Part shown: positions 60,616 through 64,000 of the stretch, in pieces | How the letters are laid out: each line of letters starts with the position of its first letter | Numbering within the stretch: the first letter of the stretch is position 1 | Notes under the pieces: generated by a model | Database searches by the model: none | The model's input: only the letters and a program-made list of their open reading frames with translations | What the model was told of the DNA's origin: nothing | Source of the DNA: Terrabacter sp. 28 | Lineage (GTDB): Bacteria; Actinomycetota; Actinomycetes; Actinomycetales; Dermatophilaceae | Reading direction: 5' to 3' | Assembly: GCA_000955875.1 (NCBI GenBank) | Contig: JYOE01000008.1 | Coordinates: forward strand, 1 to 64,000 | DNA: 64,000 bases | Program-made: the position numbers and the translations under genes

Positions 60616-61875
60616 TCAGAGGCCGGTGAGCACGAGGTAGCAGCAGAGGCCGACGATGACCGCGGTGATGACCGAGGCCGCGGCCGTCGTGATGCGGTGG
60701 TTCACCAGGGCGCCCATGAGGTGGCGGTCCCGCGTGAAGAGCAGCAGCGGCACGAGCGTGCCCGGCAGCGCGAAGGACAGCACGACCTGGCTCCAGACCA
60801 GCGCGTTCGTCGGCTCGACGCCGATGCCGAGGATCAGGAGGGCGGGCACGACAGCGACCATGCGCCGGAGCAGCGGCGCGATGGGCCGGCGGCCGAAGCC
60901 CTGCATGACGACGTCACCCGTCTGCACCCCGACGAGGGTCGAGGCGAGGCCCGACGCGAGGAGCGCGACGGCCAGCATCGTCGCGGCGACCTGGCCCGCG
61001 TTCGCCCCCAGGGCGGCATACGCGGTCTCGATGCTCGCGCCGGCCTCGGACGGCAGAGCTGCGGAGAAGACGACGAGGCTGACGTTGGCGACCCCGGCGA
61101 CCGTCATCGCGATGACGACGCTGCGCACGGTGCGGCGCCCGGCGCGCAGGCGCTCGGCCTGGCTCACCTCGACCGTGCCGTCGTCGTGCCCGCGGGAGGC
61201 GGCGGAGTGGAAGTGGAGGGCGTGCGGCATGACCGTCGCGCCGACGATGCCGACCGCGAGCAGCGCGGCCGACGAGTCCAGCGGGCTCGGCACCACCGAG
61301 CGCAGGAGCTCCACCCGGTCGACATCCGCGATGAACACCTGCCACACGAGCGAGGCGATGATGACGGTGAGCAGCACGAGCACGACCGACTCGAAGTGGC
61401 TGCGGCCGCGCACCTTGAGCGCGAGGACGACGAGGCTGAAGAGCGTGACGCACACGGCGCCGGCCATGAGCGGCATACCGAAGAGGAGCCGGAGGGCGAT
61501 GGCGCCACCGACGATCTCGGCGAGGTCGGTCATGATGACGACGAGCTCGGCCTGGGCCCAGAGCAGCAGGCGGCCGACACCCGGGAACCGCTCGGCGCTG
61601 TGCTCGGCCAGGCTCTTGCCGGTGACCATGCCGAGCTTGGCCGCGATGTACTGGATGACCATCGCCGAGCAGCTCGCGAAGACGACGACCCACACCAGCG
61701 CGTAGCCGTGCTCGGCGCCCGACGTGATGTTGACGCCGAAGTTGCCCGGATCGACGTAGGCGATCGCGGCCAGCAGCGCCGGCACGAGCGTGCGGGGCGC
61801 GCTGATGGTGCCGCCGAGGCCACGCTCCGGCGACCGGTCGCTCACCCTCGGTCGCTGCGCGACCTGCTCTTCCAT
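60616..61875 (-). CDS. mntH: Nramp-family divalent metal transporter
   Basis: The protein of about 419 residues has 11 helices with the Nramp signatures: DPGN in helix 1 (AIAYVDPGNFGVNI) and MPH in helix 6 (GATVMPHALHFHS), which bind the metal. It would import Mn2+ (or Fe2+) with protons. MEEQVAQRP is used as the start; ATG 61887 is possible, and both lack a strong RBS. I saw no clear MntR or Fur box upstream. It follows the unknown gene at 61940 by 64 bases on the same strand. Confidence 0.9.
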   Translation of the reverse strand: MEEQVAQRPRVSDRSPERGLGGTISAPRTLVPALLAAIAYVDPGNFGVNITSGAEHGYALVWVVVFASCSAMVIQYIAAKLGMVTGKSLAEHSAERFPGVGRLLLWAQAELVVIMTDLAEIVGGAIALRLLFGMPLMAGAVCVTLFSLVVLALKVRGRSHFESVVLVLLTVIIASLVWQVFIADVDRVELLRSVVPSPLDSSAALLAVGIVGATVMPHALHFHSAASRGHDDGTVEVSQAERLRAGRRTVRSVVIAMTVAGVANVSLVVFSAALPSEAGASIETAYAALGANAGQVAATMLAVALLASGLASTLVGVQTGDVVMQGFGRRPIAPLLRRMVAVVPALLILGIGVEPTNALVWSQVVLSFALPGTLVPLLLFTRDRHLMGALVNHRITTAAASVITAVIVGLCCYLVLTGL

Positions 61876-61939
61876 GGGACACAGCATCGAGCCTCGGACC
61901 CGTCGCGGCCAAGTCCGCGACCGGATTGAGACCGAAGCC

Positions 61940-63403
61940 TCAGCGAGCCGACGCGAGACCGAGCAGGGCAGCGAGGCCCAGGGCGCTGCGCGGGTCGTAC
62001 GCCGACGTCCACAGACCGCCGTGCGCCGCGGCATACGCCTCGTCCTGCCACGGCGCCGGCCGGGCGGGCGAGCCGGTGCGCAGGTCGTGCACGAGGAGCG
62101 CGGCCATGAGCGTGTTGGCGGTGCCGGGCTCGAAGACCTCGATGCCGAACCGGTGCGCACCCGCGTAGGCCGCCGCGAGGGCGCGGTTCTTGACGACCGA
62201 GCGCGTGCGCGTGGGTGGCGCCACCTTGAACGACACGAGCCCTCCCTCGCCGCGGTATGCCGTCGCGCGCCACCGCTGGAGCCGCTTGGCGAGCAGGTAG
62301 TTCGGTCCCTGCTGCAGCACCACGCTGTCGTTGATGCCCGGGTCCTGTCCGGGCACGTAGTTGCGGCGGAGCAGCCGGCCCCCGCTGATGGTGCGGAGCG
62401 GGACGCGCAGCACCTTCGAGGTCCGTCGGCGGGCATAGCTGTCGACCGAGTGCGCGACGGCCGCTCCGGGCACGGCGAAGACGTCGGTGGGGGTCGCGAG
62501 GAAGGCGAGGCCGACCTCGTCGCGCCCCCTCTCCGCGACGACCCGCCGAGTCAGCGCGTCGACCGCCATCGAGACGCGGACGTTGGTCTCACCGTCGGCG
62601 TAGACGTAGTTGCCGATGACGAGCCGCCCCTCCAGCCCGGTGACCCAGCGGGTGACCGCGGCGAGGTCGTGGATTAGGTCGCCGCCTGCCCGATGACTCA
62701 GCGGCTCGCTTCCGTCGCGCACGGGCACGGTGATCGATCCGGCGAACCGACGCGTGTCGCCGATCAGCCTGTCCCACAGATCTTTTCGCGGCAGGTCGAC
62801 GGCCGCGACGTCGGCGCCCCACCGCAGCAGCGAGCGCAGCGGGCCCATCTCGGCGGCGGCGCCGAGCACGACGACGGTGCGGTCGGACAGGTCGAGCCAG
62901 TCCGGGTTGTCGATGACGAGACCGACCGCCTCGGCACAGGTGGGCTCGACGGTGCCTGCTTCGACCCAGGCCTCCAGACGACGACGCAGCGCGTCCCCCG
63001 AGAGGCGCTCGCCGGCATACGGGACGGAGAGCGTGCGGTCTGGGGCGCCCTCACCCCGGATCGTCTCGGAGCCGAGCGTGTGGGCGCTGCGCTCGTCGGA
63101 GAAGGCGTCCTCGAGCGGGTGGTTTCCGTCGGGGGCCGCCCACCGCATACGGGTGTGCAGGGACGCCAGGCCGTCCTCCGCGATCGTGCGGGCGGCCTCG
63201 GGCGACGTGAGCCCGGCCTCCACGAGTCGCCGGAAGTGCGGGAGGTAGCCCTGGCGCCAGTTGGTCTCACGCTCGGCCGAAGCGGACCCGACGGCGTCGA
63301 CGCGACGCAGCGCATCGGCCACGACGGCTCGGCCGGTCGCGGTGGTGCTGCGTCGTCCGGACGCCGGGTCGAGGGGAAAGACCACTCCGGTGGGCTCGCT
63401 CAT
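61940..63403 (-). CDS. Conserved protein of unknown function with Rossmann-like segment
   Basis: The 487-residue soluble protein contains a nucleotide-binding-like strand and loop (DRTVVVLGAAAEMGPLRSLLRWGADVAAVDLPR, about 170-205) followed by a conserved GLEGRLVIGNYVYADGETNVRVSMAVD block. A distinctive C-terminal motif, RRNYVPGQDPGINDSVVLQQGPNYLLAKRLQRWRATAYRGEGG, stands at about 330-390. No signal peptide or membrane segment is visible. The chain looks like a full-length conserved enzyme, possibly NAD(P)- or SAM-using, but I cannot assign a reaction. It may be co-transcribed with mntH. Confidence 0.8.
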   Translation of the reverse strand: MSEPTGVVFPLDPASGRRSTTATGRAVVADALRRVDAVGSASAERETNWRQGYLPHFRRLVEAGLTSPEAARTIAEDGLASLHTRMRWAAPDGNHPLEDAFSDERSAHTLGSETIRGEGAPDRTLSVPYAGERLSGDALRRRLEAWVEAGTVEPTCAEAVGLVIDNPDWLDLSDRTVVVLGAAAEMGPLRSLLRWGADVAAVDLPRKDLWDRLIGDTRRFAGSITVPVRDGSEPLSHRAGGDLIHDLAAVTRWVTGLEGRLVIGNYVYADGETNVRVSMAVDALTRRVVAERGRDEVGLAFLATPTDVFAVPGAAVAHSVDSYARRRTSKVLRVPLRTISGGRLLRRNYVPGQDPGINDSVVLQQGPNYLLAKRLQRWRATAYRGEGGLVSFKVAPPTRTRSVVKNRALAAAYAGAHRFGIEVFEPGTANTLMAALLVHDLRTGSPARPAPWQDEAYAAAHGGLWTSAYDPRSALGLAALLGLASAR

Positions 63404-63441
63404 GCGCCCATCATGTCGGAGCCCGGCTGGACAATGGCTTC

Positions 63442-63807
63442 ATGGGAGAGCAGGCCGGGGTGCGCGAGAGGCTCGAGGACGACCGCGCGACCGCCGTGGA
63501 GCGGCTCGAGGCGCTGCGACGCGGCTACGACCTCGTCGTCGACGCCACCGAGGGCTCCAACGCCGACGACGAGCACGACCCGGAGGGCTCGACCATCGCC
63601 TACGAGCGCTCGCAGCTGGGCGCGCTCGTCGAGCAGACCCGCGAGCACCTGGGTGAGGTCGACGCAGCCCTGGCACGGCTGGAGGCCGGCACGTACGGGC
63701 GGTGCGAGGTGTGCGGGTCGGCGATCCCGACGGAGCGTCTCGAGGCCCGGCCGACCGCACGCACCTGCGTCCAGCACGCTGGCCACTCGCGCCCCGGAGC
63801 GCGGTAA
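63442..63807 (+). CDS. DksA/TraR-type zinc finger protein
   Basis: The 121-residue protein has an N-terminal coiled coil and a DksA/TraR C4-like finger: CEVCGSAIPTERLEARPTARTCVQH. The last zinc ligand is His rather than Cys. The family acts on RNA polymerase through its secondary channel; small actinobacterial members are poorly studied. The acidic coil tip holds several Asp and Glu (NADDEHDPEGS). It is divergent from the unknown gene and ends at a strong terminator. Confidence 0.87.
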   Translation: MGEQAGVRERLEDDRATAVERLEALRRGYDLVVDATEGSNADDEHDPEGSTIAYERSQLGALVEQTREHLGEVDAALARLEAGTYGRCEVCGSAIPTERLEARPTARTCVQHAGHSRPGAR

Positions 63808-63821
63808 CCGACACGCCCGAA

Positions 63822-63862
63822 AGACCGGTGAGGGTCCGCTGGCTGCGGACCCTCACCGGTCT
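63822..63862. terminator. Bidirectional terminator between the DksA-like and FN3 genes
   Basis: Arms of 16-18 bp (for example ACCGGTGAGGGTCCGC with its complement at 63845-63860) enclose five bases. Confidence 0.85.
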
Positions 63863-63883
63863 AGCAATGACCTTTCTACTTCG

Positions 63884-64000
63884 TCACGGAGCGATCGGCA
63901 CCGCGAACGACGCGGATGTCGACGTCCCGAGGACGTTCACGGCAACAACCCTGAAGCCATAGGCCTGCCGGGGGATGTTGCCCGTCGTGAAGGTCGTCGA
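63884..64000 (-). CDS. C-terminal end of a fibronectin type III protein (partial)
   Basis: The last 38 codons of a minus-strand gene run off the window. They read TTFTTGNIPRQAYGFRVVAVN and VLGTSTSASFAVPIAP, which is the closing half of a fibronectin type III domain (Tyr-x-Phe-x-Val-x-Ala-x-Asn). Such domains end secreted glycoside hydrolases, proteases and adhesins in actinobacteria. The main domain lies outside the window. Confidence 0.8.
   Translation of the reverse strand, partial: STTFTTGNIPRQAYGFRVVAVNVLGTSTSASFAVPIAP

Overview
The window is very GC-rich, with strongly biased third codon positions, dense short operons, frequent GTG starts and ATGA/GTGA gene overlaps. The gene content is that of a high-GC actinobacterium: a mycothiol-type DinB-fold enzyme, GAF-ANTAR protein, bifunctional-type dCTP deaminase, FBP treble-clef protein, fused CopD-CtaG copper protein, zinc-free L33 paralogue, and a c-di-AMP riboswitch in front of an NlpC/P60 hydrolase. 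An Intrasporangiaceae-like member of the Micrococcales is my best guess; this is inference, and no rRNA is present to confirm it.

Layout. 1-1.4 kb: a complete IS256-type element whose left end nearly coincides with the window edge. 1.5-6.4 kb: cold-shock gene, folP2-like gene, a 36-codon ORF behind a structured leader, a lactococcin-972-like secreted protein with a coupled membrane protein, tRNA-Ser(UGA), and cysK-cysE. 6.6-15.4 kb: an EtfD-like membrane Fe-S oxidoreductase, then three secreted proteins (zinc protease, GH55-like beta-helix protein, unknown) and a solitary solute-binding protein. 15.5-18.9 kb: GAF regulator, aldehyde dehydrogenase and DUF779 on one strand, the last with a damaged start. 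19-20 kb: an unknown gene and a cysteine-free rpmG with a Zur-like box. 20.1-26 kb: IclR regulator plus an OpuC-type quaternary-amine ABC transporter, divergent from a HAL/PAL-family lyase whose MIO tripeptide is replaced.

26-35 kb: alpha/beta hydrolase, dcd, AAA+ ATPase, SMP-30 protein, tRNA-Gly(CCC), a two-component system with a membrane protein between two similar terminators, an NlpC/P60 hydrolase under a c-di-AMP riboswitch, and an FBP protein. 35.2-37.4 kb: a class A penicillin-binding protein gene broken by one amber codon, next to an atypical tRNA-Gly(UCC). 37.5-46 kb: a large acyl-CoA dehydrogenase, GNAT protein bounded by inverted repeats, acyltransferase, membrane proteins, thioredoxin-NHL protein and nitrilase. 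46-55.9 kb: MerR regulator, DUF6767-like protein, CopD-CtaG, mycothiol-type enzyme, stress sigma factor, GAF-ANTAR protein, MarR-MFS efflux pair and a second MFS protein. 56-60.2 kb: a two-ACAD plus enoyl-CoA hydratase operon divergent from a phytanoyl-CoA dioxygenase-like gene. 60.3-64 kb: 78-bp palindromic tandem repeats, mntH, an unknown Rossmann-type gene, a DksA/TraR zinc finger protein, and the C-terminus of a fibronectin-III protein running off the window.

The observations most worth following are the MIO-less lyase paired with an OpuC-type transporter, the tRNA-Gly(UCC) in which both members of the G18-pseudouridine55 pair are changed, the amber-interrupted PBP beside it, the palindromic repeat families at 39.4-40.7 kb and 60.4 kb, and the bacteriocin-like pair at 3.5-4.6 kb.
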